64,000 nt of DNA from positions 20,832 through 84,831 of the IMG/VR virus record IMGVR_UViG_3300014501_000012; one strand, written 5' to 3'. Each line of letters starts with the position of its first letter. The stretch's first letter is position 1. Under the pieces are notes generated by a model. That model was not told the origin of the DNA, did no database searches, and was given only the letters and a program-made list of their open reading frames with translations. The DNA is from a virus. The position numbers and the translations under genes are program-made. Shown in pieces: positions 40,362 through 48,235 of the stretch.

Positions 40362-41227
40362 CGGCGAAGAAGCCGCAGGAGGGGGTCGTCCTCAAAACCA
40401 GGTTCGCCCAGGTCCCCGAATGGGTGGCCCTGCACCCCGCCATTCTCAAGCACCCTACGGCCCTGGCCGCCTACGTCCACCTCTTCCTGCTGGGAGATTT
40501 CAAGGCGCGGATCACCACCAGCGACTGGCGGGAGCTGAGCGACGTGACCGGGTGGTCGAAACCCACGGTCATGCGAGCGATGAAGGTGCTCCGGGATGCC
40601 GGGGTGGTGGTCAGGGAAGGGGCTGACCTGCGGCTGCCCATGGACCTCCCCGGTATCAAATCTGACACCGAAGCCCCAGATCTCGGTATCAAATCTGATA
40701 CCGGACCGCGTCAGATCCGAGACCCGATCGCGTCAGATGTGAGACCCCCTCCTTTTAGTACAGAGAATTCAGAGGTTCCTCATAGTGTCGACGCTGTCGC
40801 GTCGACCGACATTCGGTCTCTGTGCGATCTTCTCTCCGAAGAAGTGGGCAGATACCTTGGCGATCCGATCAAAGCACCAGCGGTCACTGCCCGGTGGACA
40901 AACGACATGCGGCTCCTACTTGAAAAGGGGCCTCTCCACCGAGCCAAGTCGGAAGTGATCGCACCTGACCGGGTTCGTCGGTGCATTCGGGTCGTGTTCG
41001 ATGAGTTGGCCGAACCAACTGGTAGCCGCGGGTTCTGTTGGGCGGCGCAGATCCGCTCCCCCGGCGCCCTTCGGGATCATTGGGATCAGGTCGCTGAGGC
41101 CGCCAAGCAATCACGAGCAACTGGGTCGAACGGCAAGAAAGATCCACTCCGCCGCGGCCTCCCTTCTCTCAGCGATCTGTGGAAAATCGCAGAGGGTGCC
41201 GATCAACAAAAGGAGCTGACCCCATGA
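40358..41227 (+). CDS. Replication initiator, lambda O-like in plan
   Basis: 289 residues. Residues 30-90 form a winged helix-turn-helix (TTSDWRELSDVTGWSKPTVMRAMKVLRDAGVVV). Residues 99-130 are a linker encoded by four iteron-like repeats. The C-terminal part (155-250) is helical and probably recruits partners. A DNA-binding domain, ori inside the gene and a loader-like gene next to it reproduce the lambda O and P layout without evident sequence similarity. Confidence 0.65.
   Translation: MTAKKPQEGVVLKTRFAQVPEWVALHPAILKHPTALAAYVHLFLLGDFKARITTSDWRELSDVTGWSKPTVMRAMKVLRDAGVVVREGADLRLPMDLPGIKSDTEAPDLGIKSDTGPRQIRDPIASDVRPPPFSTENSEVPHSVDAVASTDIRSLCDLLSEEVGRYLGDPIKAPAVTARWTNDMRLLLEKGPLHRAKSEVIAPDRVRRCIRVVFDELAEPTGSRGFCWAAQIRSPGALRDHWDQVAEAAKQSRATGSNGKKDPLRRGLPSLSDLWKIAEGADQQKELTP
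40652..40747. repeat. Four iterons inside the initiator gene, candidate replication origin
   Basis: Four copies of TCARATNYGANACC start at 40656, 40689, 40711 and 40733, spaced 33, 22 and 22 bases, close to whole helical turns. The second is part of the palindrome GGTATCAAATCTGATACC. A comparatively AT-rich stretch follows at 40752-40790, suitable for unwinding. Confidence 0.65.
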
Positions 41228-41745
41228 CCATGATTCCTCAGGAAGATCCGAACCCTCGAGCACGGGCCGTGATCTCTACGCTGCGCCAGGCCGGGTGTCG
41301 GCCGGAGTTCGGATTCGACCAGGAGCAGGCCGAGGAACTATGGGAGACGAAGCTCGCCGCGTTCACGCTGCCCATGTGCGCGGCGGCGGCGAACGCCTGG
41401 ATCGAGGCAGGCGACAGAGAGTTCCCGACTCTGGGCGAGTTGATGACGCTGGCCCAGGGCTTCGCCATAGCTGAGCGCGAGGAAGTGCAGCGGCGGGAGC
41501 GGATGAACCGGGACCCCTTAGCGATGGTTGTTTGCCCGGAGTGTTTCGACGAGCCAGTCGGGTGGGTCGAGGTGATCGAGCTGGCCGGCGCGAGGGCTCT
41601 GCGCCCGTGTTCGAGGTGTCTCCCCGATAGGTACCGAGCCTGGCGCGGCGGCCATTTCGCCCTAGGCCACGACGAGGCCCGGTGCCGGGATACGTGGTGC
41701 GTCGAGACGGTGAGGCGGCGCAAGCATGGCCGAAAGGCTTCCTGA
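41224..41745 (+). CDS. Helicase-loader-like protein with zinc ribbon
   Basis: 173 residues, 4-base overlap with the initiator. Residues 15-75 (EELWETKLAAFTLPMCAAAANAWI, then REFPTLGELMTLA) follow the N-terminal domain of SPP1 G39P-type helicase loaders. The C-terminal half contains CPECFDEP and CSRCLPD, a zinc ribbon, and ends basic. It would deliver host DnaB-type helicase to the origin. Confidence 0.55.
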   Translation: MTMIPQEDPNPRARAVISTLRQAGCRPEFGFDQEQAEELWETKLAAFTLPMCAAAANAWIEAGDREFPTLGELMTLAQGFAIAEREEVQRRERMNRDPLAMVVCPECFDEPVGWVEVIELAGARALRPCSRCLPDRYRAWRGGHFALGHDEARCRDTWCVETVRRRKHGRKAS

Positions 41746-41797
41746 CCAGTGAAAAGGGGCGACGCGCCGAGGAGGCACGAGAACCCCCATCGCCCGC

Positions 41798-41811
41798 GCT
41801 ACAGGTGTAGT
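41798..41811. promoter_or_regulatory. GCTACAGGTGTAGT palindrome, copy B
   Basis: One base from the GCTACAGGTGTAGC form, 44 bases before the MerR-like gene at 41856. TGTAGTAT within it resembles a -10 box. Confidence 0.55.
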
Positions 41812-41855
41812 ATCGGCGGAACGAACGGACCACCTACCCAAGGAGGGGGACCGCG

Positions 41856-42320
41856 ATGCAGACGATGTACGACACCTACTCGAGCCGGGACGTGGTGAGG
41901 ATCGCCGGGATCTCGTACCGGCAGCTCGACTACTGGGCGCGAATCGGGCTTGTCCCCGAACCCCAGCCGAGAATCCAGACCGGCGCGCCAGCATGGACTC
42001 GACAGCCGAGGACGTCCCGGCGCTGGACGCGGCGCTGGACGACCGAGGACCTGTTCTCCGTTGCCACGCTTGCCGAAGCCCGGAAGATGGTATCGATCGA
42101 TGGGCTGCAAGCCGCGGCCGATCGCCTGTTCGCGATGGAGGTCGGGGAGTGGCGGTCCGCGGTCGAGTGTGACTCGCTGCTGGTGATCGCCTCGGATCTG
42201 GCGGTCGTGATCAATCGCGTCGACCTCGAAACCTTCTGCCGGGCGAAGGGCGCGTTCGTGGTCGTCCCGCTCGGCGCGGTCGTCCAGGACGTGACGCTCG
42301 GACTCCGGGTGGCGGCGTGA
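41856..42320 (+). CDS. MerR-like helix-turn-helix protein
   Basis: 154 residues, AAGGAGG upstream. Residues 8-60 match the MerR N-terminal helix-turn-helix (YSSRDVVRIAGISYRQLDYWARIGLVPEP), with RRWTTEDLFSVATLAEARKM completing the wing region. The C-terminal domain is short and has no effector motif I can name. First gene of the long small-gene operon, so a candidate regulator or excisionase-like factor. Confidence 0.75.
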   Translation: MQTMYDTYSSRDVVRIAGISYRQLDYWARIGLVPEPQPRIQTGAPAWTRQPRTSRRWTRRWTTEDLFSVATLAEARKMVSIDGLQAAADRLFAMEVGEWRSAVECDSLLVIASDLAVVINRVDLETFCRAKGAFVVVPLGAVVQDVTLGLRVAA

Positions 42321-42868
42321 GTTCCATGACAAAGGGCGAGCGCGCCGAGCTGAGGTCTGTAGTACGCGGTCAGTTCAAGGTGCTGCGTTCAGAGATTGGC
42401 CAGCGGGAGAAGGAACTACTGGCCGATACCGAGCACGGCATCGACGACCTCTTGAAAGCCGAAGAGGACAAGGCCGAGTCAATCGCATTCCTTGTCCTCG
42501 AGGTCATGCGCGAGTGCAACCGCAAGATCAACGACCTTCTCTACGAGCACGGCTACCAGGCCAAATCCGGGACCGAGAAGGTTTGGGTGAAAGAACCAAC
42601 CATGGACTTCGGAACCCGGACCAAGCGCAGCCAGTTGAAGTGGGGGGCGGTTGCCGAACTGAACCAGCGCGTGGCCGCGGCCAAGGTGATACTCGACCGA
42701 CAAGAGCAAGACCTCCTTCGCAAGCTGGCGGTCGATGCGCTTGAGACAGAGGAGGCGCGTGCGTTCCTTGACTCCATCCCCACCGTTAGCGAGTTGGTAC
42801 CGGCGACGCGGCTGGCGGAGTTGGAGAGGGCGTTGGACACCGGACCCACTGAGGTAGACGACATATGA
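42317..42868 (+). CDS. Hypothetical coiled-coil protein
   Basis: 183 residues from GTG, 4-base overlap. Almost all helix (RSEIGQREKELLADTEHGIDDLLKAEEDKAESIAFLVLEVMREC, about 25-68). No enzymatic motif. Position in the early operon only. Confidence 0.7.
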   Translation: MSSMTKGERAELRSVVRGQFKVLRSEIGQREKELLADTEHGIDDLLKAEEDKAESIAFLVLEVMRECNRKINDLLYEHGYQAKSGTEKVWVKEPTMDFGTRTKRSQLKWGAVAELNQRVAAAKVILDRQEQDLLRKLAVDALETEEARAFLDSIPTVSELVPATRLAELERALDTGPTEVDDI

Positions 42869-43164
42869 GCTTCCCCGACCCCACACCCGCGGGCCCCGAA
42901 GAGGATCGGACGATCGTGTACGTGGTCAAGGTCCGGTCGTTCGGCAACGGCGAGCAACCCCATGTCGCGGAGATGGCGAAGTTCGTTGCCCTCGGCCTCA
43001 ACCGGACGGTCGGAATCGACCGGGTCGAGATCTGGAACGACGGGGCGAGGTTCACCTTCGACCCAGCGGCCTACGACGGAGAGCACGACACCGACGACGT
43101 CATCGCCATCGAGCGGCCCTACGCGCCGGCCGTCAACGGCCACGATCCGAAGGTCCCGTCGTGA
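42865..43164 (+). CDS. Hypothetical protein
   Basis: 99 residues, 4-base overlap. Mixed alpha-beta: TIVYVVKVRSFGNGEQPHVAEMAKFVALGLNR, then VEIWNDGARFTFDPAAY. No family recognised. Confidence 0.65.
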   Translation: MSFPDPTPAGPEEDRTIVYVVKVRSFGNGEQPHVAEMAKFVALGLNRTVGIDRVEIWNDGARFTFDPAAYDGEHDTDDVIAIERPYAPAVNGHDPKVPS

Positions 43165-43622
43165 CACAATCGACCAAGTGGAAGCAAGTGGCGGGGGGCG
43201 TCTTTGAGACCAAGATGCCGTGGGGCGGCAAGCTCACGGTGTGGGAGGGACCTTCTGGGCGCAGTTACTCGGCTGAGATGCAAGAGGGATCGATCTGGAT
43301 GTCAATGGGTTTCGACCCCACCATGTCACGAGCTGACATCGTTCAGCGGTGCATCGAAAATCACGCCGAGTCCCACGCACGCGACGGATTCCCCGACAAG
43401 GTCGAGCGAGAACGCCTCCAGCGAATCCAGAGACGGGAAGACGAACGGCGGGCACAGGAGAACTACCCGGCTGCCCTGACGCTCTTGCGAAAGGCCCGAG
43501 ATCATCAGGCGACCACCGAAGAGATCACGGCGTTTCTTGATTACGACGAGGCGTTGCAGAAAGTCGGAACGGCCAAAGTAGAGAAGGAACGTACCGCACA
43601 TCTGGAGCGTCAGAAGTGGTAA
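43161..43622 (+). CDS. Hypothetical protein
   Basis: 153 residues from GTG. A small beta N-terminus (GGVFETKMPWGGKLTVWEGPSG) followed by long Arg/Glu-rich helices (KVERERLQRIQRREDERRAQE). Overlaps the next gene by 7 bases. Unknown function. Confidence 0.65.
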   Translation: MTQSTKWKQVAGGVFETKMPWGGKLTVWEGPSGRSYSAEMQEGSIWMSMGFDPTMSRADIVQRCIENHAESHARDGFPDKVERERLQRIQRREDERRAQENYPAALTLLRKARDHQATTEEITAFLDYDEALQKVGTAKVEKERTAHLERQKW

Positions 43623-43957
43623 CCGCGTTTGACCCCCCGACGCTGTTCGACGCGGCGCTGAACCTGCGGAAGCCCCTGACGATCGAGGCGTACTTCGAGC
43701 AGTTCCACGCGGCGAACCCCCACGTCTACCGACGCCTGGTCGAGATGACGCGCCAACTCGTCGAGCGCGGCCACAAGAAGGTGGGGATCGGGGTGTTGTT
43801 CGAGGCGCTCAGGTGGGAGCACGCCATGACGACCGCGGATCCCGAGACCCCGTTCAAGCTCAATAACAGTCTTCGCTCTCGGTATGCGCGGCGCATCATG
43901 GACGACCACCCGGACCTCGAGGGCGTTTTCGAGACGCGGGAGTTGAAGGCGGCGTGA
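43616..43957 (+). CDS. Hypothetical phage protein
   Basis: 113 residues from GTG. The core (TIEAYFEQFHAANPHVYRRLVEMTRQLVERGHKKVGIGVLFEALRWE, about 22-68) is a helical pattern found in many phages beside recombination genes. No catalytic motif known. Confidence 0.7.
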   Translation: MVTAFDPPTLFDAALNLRKPLTIEAYFEQFHAANPHVYRRLVEMTRQLVERGHKKVGIGVLFEALRWEHAMTTADPETPFKLNNSLRSRYARRIMDDHPDLEGVFETRELKAA

Positions 43958-43961
43958 TCGG

Positions 43962-44396
43962 GTGACCCTCGGAAGCGGTGGACCCCTCCAGAGAAAAGCC
44001 CCGATGAACCGCGGGACCTCGACCCTCAAGCGGTCGTGGATCAAGCGCGGCGACTCCCGGCTCGAACGCAAGACCCCAATGCCCCGGAGGAAGTCTCAGC
44101 GGGTCCTCGACTACGAGGCCGAGCTCGACGCCATCACCCCGGCGCTCAAGGCGCGGTCACGCGGTCGGTGCGAGGTCCAGATCCCCGGCGTCTGCATGAA
44201 GCGCGCCGCGGTGCGCCATCATCGGTGGCGCCGCAGCCAACGCGGGCCCAACATCTTGAGCAATCTTTTGCACTCCTGTGTCGACTGCCACGGTTGGGGG
44301 CACGACAGCGGGGCCGGACTGGCGATCGGGTTCCTGCTCAAGCGGGGCGAGGATCCCGAGCAGAACCCGTACGTCCCTCCGAGGAGGATGGCATGA
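43962..44396 (+). CDS. HNH-type endonuclease
   Basis: 144 residues from GTG. A basic N-terminus is followed by a Cys/His cluster (CEVQIPGVC, AVRHHRWRRSQRG, NLLHSCVDCHGWGH), the beta-beta-alpha metal site of HNH nucleases with the central asparagine in RGPNILSNL. Could nick or cut DNA for packaging or recombination. Confidence 0.75.
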   Translation: MTLGSGGPLQRKAPMNRGTSTLKRSWIKRGDSRLERKTPMPRRKSQRVLDYEAELDAITPALKARSRGRCEVQIPGVCMKRAAVRHHRWRRSQRGPNILSNLLHSCVDCHGWGHDSGAGLAIGFLLKRGEDPEQNPYVPPRRMA

Positions 44397-44692
44397 CCAT
44401 CGCCGCGCCGATAACGAAGCCCGACACGACCCCGGTCCCGCTCCCCACCGACGGCGACCACGACCGGTTCGCCCACATCGTCCTCGAGGGCTACTGGCCG
44501 AGCGGGACGAGGGACGAGGGGGAGTTCGTCACGACCGGCAACTGCGTGGTCGAGGGGATGGTGACCGGGGCCTCCGTGCGCGCCGTCTGCGGGACCTGGA
44601 TACGTCCCGGCCGCGACCCGAAGAAGTTCCCGCTCTGCCCGACGTGCCGGGAGATCGCAGAGGTCCGCGGGTGGAAGATCCCGATTCAATGA
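44393..44692 (+). CDS. DUF3039-like actinobacterial protein
   Basis: 99 residues, 4-base overlap. The pattern FAHIV, then VVEGMVTGASVRAVCGTWIRPGRDPKKFPLCPTCREI is that of DUF3039-like small proteins of actinobacteria, with three cysteines that probably bind zinc. Function unknown. Confidence 0.75.
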   Translation: MTIAAPITKPDTTPVPLPTDGDHDRFAHIVLEGYWPSGTRDEGEFVTTGNCVVEGMVTGASVRAVCGTWIRPGRDPKKFPLCPTCREIAEVRGWKIPIQ

Positions 44693-44706
44693 TCCGAAGG
44701 AGAGCG

Positions 44707-45567
44707 ATGAACAGAACGCGGATAGCAGCAGGAGTGGCCGGGGCGATCGCCGCGACCGTGTGTCTCGTGGGGGTCTTCGTCCCGGACGCCTGGGGCCACG
44801 CCAACATCGTCAACATGTCCGAGACGTGCAGCGTCGGCCAACAGGTGGTCACGGTGACGGTGATGAACGACTACAACCTGACCGAGACGGCGACCGTGGC
44901 TTCGGCAACCGTTGACGGCTCCTCGGTCCCGGCGTCGGACCTCACGCCGTCGAGCGTCCCGATAGCGGCCAGTCCGAGCGAGCCGTACCAGGAGGGGACG
45001 TTCTCCTGGGTCTTCACCGGGTCATCGACCCCGACGATCTCGGTCAAGATCCACGGCCACTGGAGCGACGGGTTCACGACCAACGATCTGGGGGGTCCGA
45101 TCACGCTCGTCGGAGGATGCGAGACGCCCACCACCACGACAACCTCCACCACGACGACCACGGTCCCGGCGACCACCACCACGACCGAGGCACCGGCCAC
45201 CACGACAACGACCGGGTCGCCCTCGTCGACCACGACCTCGACCACCGGCCCGAAGCCCCCCGGATCAGCCACGACCCTGCCGAAGCCCCCGTCACCGACC
45301 ACGCCCCCCCCGACGGTCCCCCTGGCCGGCCAGCCCCCGGCGTCCGGTCCCACACCCCCGTCATTTGCCGCTCCTGCCCCGATCACGAGCATTCCGCCAT
45401 CTCCTACCACGACAACCGTTCCGTCCCCGGGAACCGTGCCCCTGGCCTTCACCGGGTTCGATCCGATCCCGGCCCTGCTGACCGGGCTCCTGTTCCTCGT
45501 CCTCGGCGCGGTGGCGGTCGTGGTCTACCGGGTCAGGCGGCGACCCAGTGAAAGATCCGGCCGATGA
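44707..45567 (+). CDS. Secreted surface protein with LAFTG sortase signal
   Basis: 286 residues. ATG 44707 is preferred over 44689 because AAGGAGAG lies just before it. A signal peptide spans 1-32 (IAAGVAGAIAATVCLVGVF), followed by a beta domain to about 138 with Cys41 and Cys138, then a Thr-rich and Pro-rich stalk (140-245). The end carries LAFTG (246-250), a membrane helix (256-274) and an Arg-rich tail, the LAxTG signal for class E sortases. It would be anchored to the host cell wall during infection. Confidence 0.85.
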   Translation: MNRTRIAAGVAGAIAATVCLVGVFVPDAWGHANIVNMSETCSVGQQVVTVTVMNDYNLTETATVASATVDGSSVPASDLTPSSVPIAASPSEPYQEGTFSWVFTGSSTPTISVKIHGHWSDGFTTNDLGGPITLVGGCETPTTTTTSTTTTTVPATTTTTEAPATTTTTGSPSSTTTSTTGPKPPGSATTLPKPPSPTTPPPTVPLAGQPPASGPTPPSFAAPAPITSIPPSPTTTTVPSPGTVPLAFTGFDPIPALLTGLLFLVLGAVAVVVYRVRRRPSERSGR

Positions 45568-46433
45568 GTGAAGGGGACGAGAGGTTGAAAGAGATCGCAG
45601 AGGACGAGATGAAAACGGCACGTCGTCTGCACGTCCAGGTGCGCTACGACACTGACGCCGCCTTTCACGCCGCGTGCGTTGTGGTCGGCCACACCGGCTG
45701 GAGAGACGAAGACGGGGTCTACCACGAGGGGCCAACTCTCGGCACGGCGCTCAAGGTGGCGGAACTGTTCGACGCCATCGGCTTCGACGGCATCGTCACC
45801 TCTCTCACTGAGCTGCAGGAGAAGTTGACACTGGCGGAAGCCTCCCGTGACCAGTGGAAGCGCCGAACGGGGAACGGCGGCGAGGAGTCCGTCCGATTCG
45901 GGCCGCTCAAAGCAGAACCATGGGAGGGGAACGGGCCGTGTGATGACTGCGCCGGAAGGTCGCCGTACTGGCACGCGCCGGACGACCTGTGGCAGAAGGT
46001 GATGAGTGAGCCGGGCAAGGACCCGCACGACCCTGGTGGCGTGATCTGCCCGGTGTGCTTCGTCATCCGAGCGTGGAAGAAGGAGCTGCCGGAGTTTGCG
46101 TCATGGTGGACGTGGACTCCGATACCCACCGGGTTCCTACCCGAAGGCGATTTCCATTGGGCCATCGACCGGCGTGATGAGGCGCTGGAGGAACGGGACG
46201 CTCTCGCCTCCCGTCTCTCAGCCGCCGAAGCCGTGATCGAAGCAGCGGAGGGACTGGCCGAAAAGCTGGACGAGTGCGATCCCCACGTCACGGCCGCCTA
46301 CAGCTTCATGCAAATCCACGGCGGCCAGTACAACGGCCCGGAGTACGGCACCGCAAAAACGAAACTCCGCGCCGCTCTAACCACCTACCGCACCACTGTG
46401 CCCCGCTCTAGTGAAGGAGAGACAGATGGGTGA
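45564..46433 (+). CDS. Hypothetical protein with zinc-binding CxxC pairs
   Basis: 289 residues, 4-base overlap. The middle has PCDDCAGRSPYWHAPDDLWQKVM, then VICPVCFVIRAW, a four-cysteine pattern seen in phage and bacterial small proteins. N-terminal helical part and C-terminal coiled coil (LEERDALASRLSAAEAVIEAAE). Unknown function. Confidence 0.7.
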   Translation: MSEGDERLKEIAEDEMKTARRLHVQVRYDTDAAFHAACVVVGHTGWRDEDGVYHEGPTLGTALKVAELFDAIGFDGIVTSLTELQEKLTLAEASRDQWKRRTGNGGEESVRFGPLKAEPWEGNGPCDDCAGRSPYWHAPDDLWQKVMSEPGKDPHDPGGVICPVCFVIRAWKKELPEFASWWTWTPIPTGFLPEGDFHWAIDRRDEALEERDALASRLSAAEAVIEAAEGLAEKLDECDPHVTAAYSFMQIHGGQYNGPEYGTAKTKLRAALTTYRTTVPRSSEGETDG

Positions 46434-46833
46434 GGCGGTTTGGTTCATCGGGCCGTGGCAACGCCCGGGGTACTTTCTACGGCTCTCTACGGAACCTGGG
46501 TGTTCTGAGCGTGCGCCGAGGGTCACCGCTGAGGATGTTTACCGACCTCACGGGTTCCCGTGGCGCTCGATGGATCGCAAGTGGAAAGCGGTTCACGGGG
46601 CTCAGGGGATGACCTCGGTGGAGTACGCCGAAGGCTGGTCGGTGCTCTCGGTGGCTGACTACACCGTGGACCCTAGACCGGGGGGCCATGTGACCCTCGC
46701 CGTTCAGCGAGCCGACGTTCCCGAGGCCGAGATGCGCAAGCTGGCGCAGGAACGTTACCCGTCCGTGTGGGCACGACTACAAACCGAAAGTCCCGCGGCC
46801 CCCACGGGGGTCGGAGAAGGGGAGGAGCCGTGA
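46426..46833 (+). CDS. Hypothetical protein
   Basis: 135 residues; ATG 46426 has AAGGAGAG upstream and overlaps the previous stop by 8 bases (GATGGGTGA). Trp-rich (AVWFIGPWQRPGYFLRL, HGFPWRSMDRKWKAVHG). No family recognised. Confidence 0.65.
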   Translation: MGEAVWFIGPWQRPGYFLRLSTEPGCSERAPRVTAEDVYRPHGFPWRSMDRKWKAVHGAQGMTSVEYAEGWSVLSVADYTVDPRPGGHVTLAVQRADVPEAEMRKLAQERYPSVWARLQTESPAAPTGVGEGEEP

Positions 46834-47141
46834 GCGGAGAATCAGCGGTTGAAATGTTGCGGGCGATGGAGGAGGACCGTTGCCACGGCGACTGGCAAGG
46901 ACCGAGCGACGACGAGTGCGTTGACGACCTGCTCGTGGTTGCTTGTGAGGAGTTGCGGGGCCACAAGGATCTGCACCACGGCCGATGCGACGACGGCCTA
47001 CGAGTCATGTGGGTCAAAGGGACCGGCAACCTCTTGCTGGAATGCGACGGGTCGATCTACCGCCGTCAGTTCGCCCGTACGCAATACGTCGGAGAACCAG
47101 ATTCGCAAAATCCAAAAGGTCTGAGGGAAGGGGAGGGATAG
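46830..47141 (+). CDS. Hypothetical acidic protein
   Basis: 103 residues from GTG, 4-base overlap. Acidic, four cysteines (EEDRCHGDW, DDECVDD, VACEEL, GRCDDG). A C-terminal strand pair (VMWVKGTGNLLLECDGSIYRRQF) is visible. Unknown. Confidence 0.6.
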   Translation: MSGESAVEMLRAMEEDRCHGDWQGPSDDECVDDLLVVACEELRGHKDLHHGRCDDGLRVMWVKGTGNLLLECDGSIYRRQFARTQYVGEPDSQNPKGLREGEG

Positions 47142-47350
47142 TGAGCGACTTCCCGCTGCATATGATCGAAGGCCCCATCACGGTAACGCCCACGGGCGCT
47201 GGCTGCGTGTCGGCCGTACGTTGCCGTTGCGGCGAAGGGTTTGGCGGCTTCGAGCCCGGGATGATCGAGGCCAACGAGTCCGCCCTGGCGAAACTTCGGG
47301 AGCACGTTCGCTCGTCGGCCACCATAGAAGGGGAGCCCAGTGATGGGTGA
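47141..47350 (+). CDS. Small protein with CRCG motif
   Basis: 69 residues from GTG overlapping the previous TAG. Contains GCVSAVRCRCGEGFGGF, a small zinc-ribbon-like beta hairpin, then a helix (NESALAKLREHVRS). Ends in DG before an 8-base overlap with the next gene. Confidence 0.6.
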   Translation: MSDFPLHMIEGPITVTPTGAGCVSAVRCRCGEGFGGFEPGMIEANESALAKLREHVRSSATIEGEPSDG

Positions 47351-47507
47351 GCCGTTCTTTCGACTTTTGAAGTTGCGGAGCCTCCGAGCGTGGTGGCGCA
47401 CACGCCATTGCAATCACGATGGGACGGAGCGGTCGCAGCTAATCGAGACCGGAACAAACAAGATGTTCTGGTGCACCCGTTGCCAGCGGACGTGGTTCGC
47501 ATGGTGA
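47343..47507 (+). CDS. 54-residue zinc-ribbon protein
   Basis: ATG overlaps the previous stop by 8 bases. RHCNHDGTERSQLI followed by MFWCTRCQRTWFAW supplies a compact ribbon with three cysteines and a histidine. N-terminus is basic. Expression is supported by exact overlap with both neighbours. Confidence 0.6.
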   Translation: MGEPFFRLLKLRSLRAWWRTRHCNHDGTERSQLIETGTNKMFWCTRCQRTWFAW

Positions 47508-47713
47508 CGAAGGCAGACCCAGTGATGGCCGGGGTTCGGCGTAGACCGTCGTGCGGCCACGAGATGCTGGTGCAATGCCCGCTCACCGCCCGTGACTGGG
47601 AGGAAGTGTTCTTCGCCTACCTCGCCTGGCGCTCGGTCTGCCGGTCAGTGTCCGAAAGAGCCCACGGTCGTGCCAGTCGAATCGAAATCGAAAGTGCGGC
47701 CGGTGATGGGTGA
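47504..47713 (+). CDS. Hypothetical small protein
   Basis: 69 residues from GTG, 4-base overlap. Contains RRPSCGHEMLVQCPLTARDWEEVFFAYLAWRSVC, then a basic end. No family recognised. Confidence 0.6.
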   Translation: MTKADPVMAGVRRRPSCGHEMLVQCPLTARDWEEVFFAYLAWRSVCRSVSERAHGRASRIEIESAAGDG

Positions 47714-47873
47714 GGAAAGGAGCAAAGCAGCAATGAAGCGTGAGAGACAGATCCGAGAGGCGTTTATCGACGGGTACACGAGTGCGATGGATCGGTGCCG
47801 TCCCGGTGCTGGCGCCAACACATTGCAGGCCGAGGCCGAGCGTGTCTGGTCGGAAGAGAACGTAACGTCGTGA
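47706..47873 (+). CDS. Hypothetical small protein
   Basis: 55 residues from ATG 47706, which overlaps the previous stop by 8 bases as at other junctions here. ATG 47733, with AAAGGAG upstream, is an alternative start. Helical (MKRERQIREAFIDGYTSAMD). Unknown. Confidence 0.55.
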   Translation: MGEERSKAAMKRERQIREAFIDGYTSAMDRCRPGAGANTLQAEAERVWSEENVTS

Positions 47874-48235
47874 CTGATTTCGATCCCACCGAGGAAAGGA
47901 GCGAAGAGAAAATGGTGAGATCAGTTTCGTGTCCGCACGGTGACCTGACGTGTCCCTGCGTCGACGGCGATTCGTGCCACTACGAAGGCCGGGACGCGAT
48001 GCAGTGCCCGACCCCGTTGGACGACGAGCACCGGAGATACCACTGCCACGTCGAAGGGTGCCCCTGGGACGACGGTCACGGATGTGGACAGGCCAAACTC
48101 GGACGCAACTGGAACCTCTGCGCATTTGCGGATCTCCGAGGCACGCCTGAATGGATGTGCGGTGCGGCCCGGAACCTGACCAGCGACCCGGACAAGCTAC
48201 GAGTCCTGACGGAAGGGCCGGTGCCCCGTGTCTGA
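47870..48235 (+). CDS. Cys/His-rich small protein, paralogue of 29011-29361
   Basis: 121 residues from GTG (4-base overlap); ATG 47912, with AAAGGAG upstream, is an alternative and matches the paralogue's length better. Contains CPHGDLTCPCVDGDSCHYEG, HCHVEGCPW and PEWMCGAARN. Its first 8 codons share a 20-base repeat with the next gene. Probably zinc-binding. Confidence 0.7.
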   Translation: MTDFDPTEERSEEKMVRSVSCPHGDLTCPCVDGDSCHYEGRDAMQCPTPLDDEHRRYHCHVEGCPWDDGHGCGQAKLGRNWNLCAFADLRGTPEWMCGAARNLTSDPDKLRVLTEGPVPRV

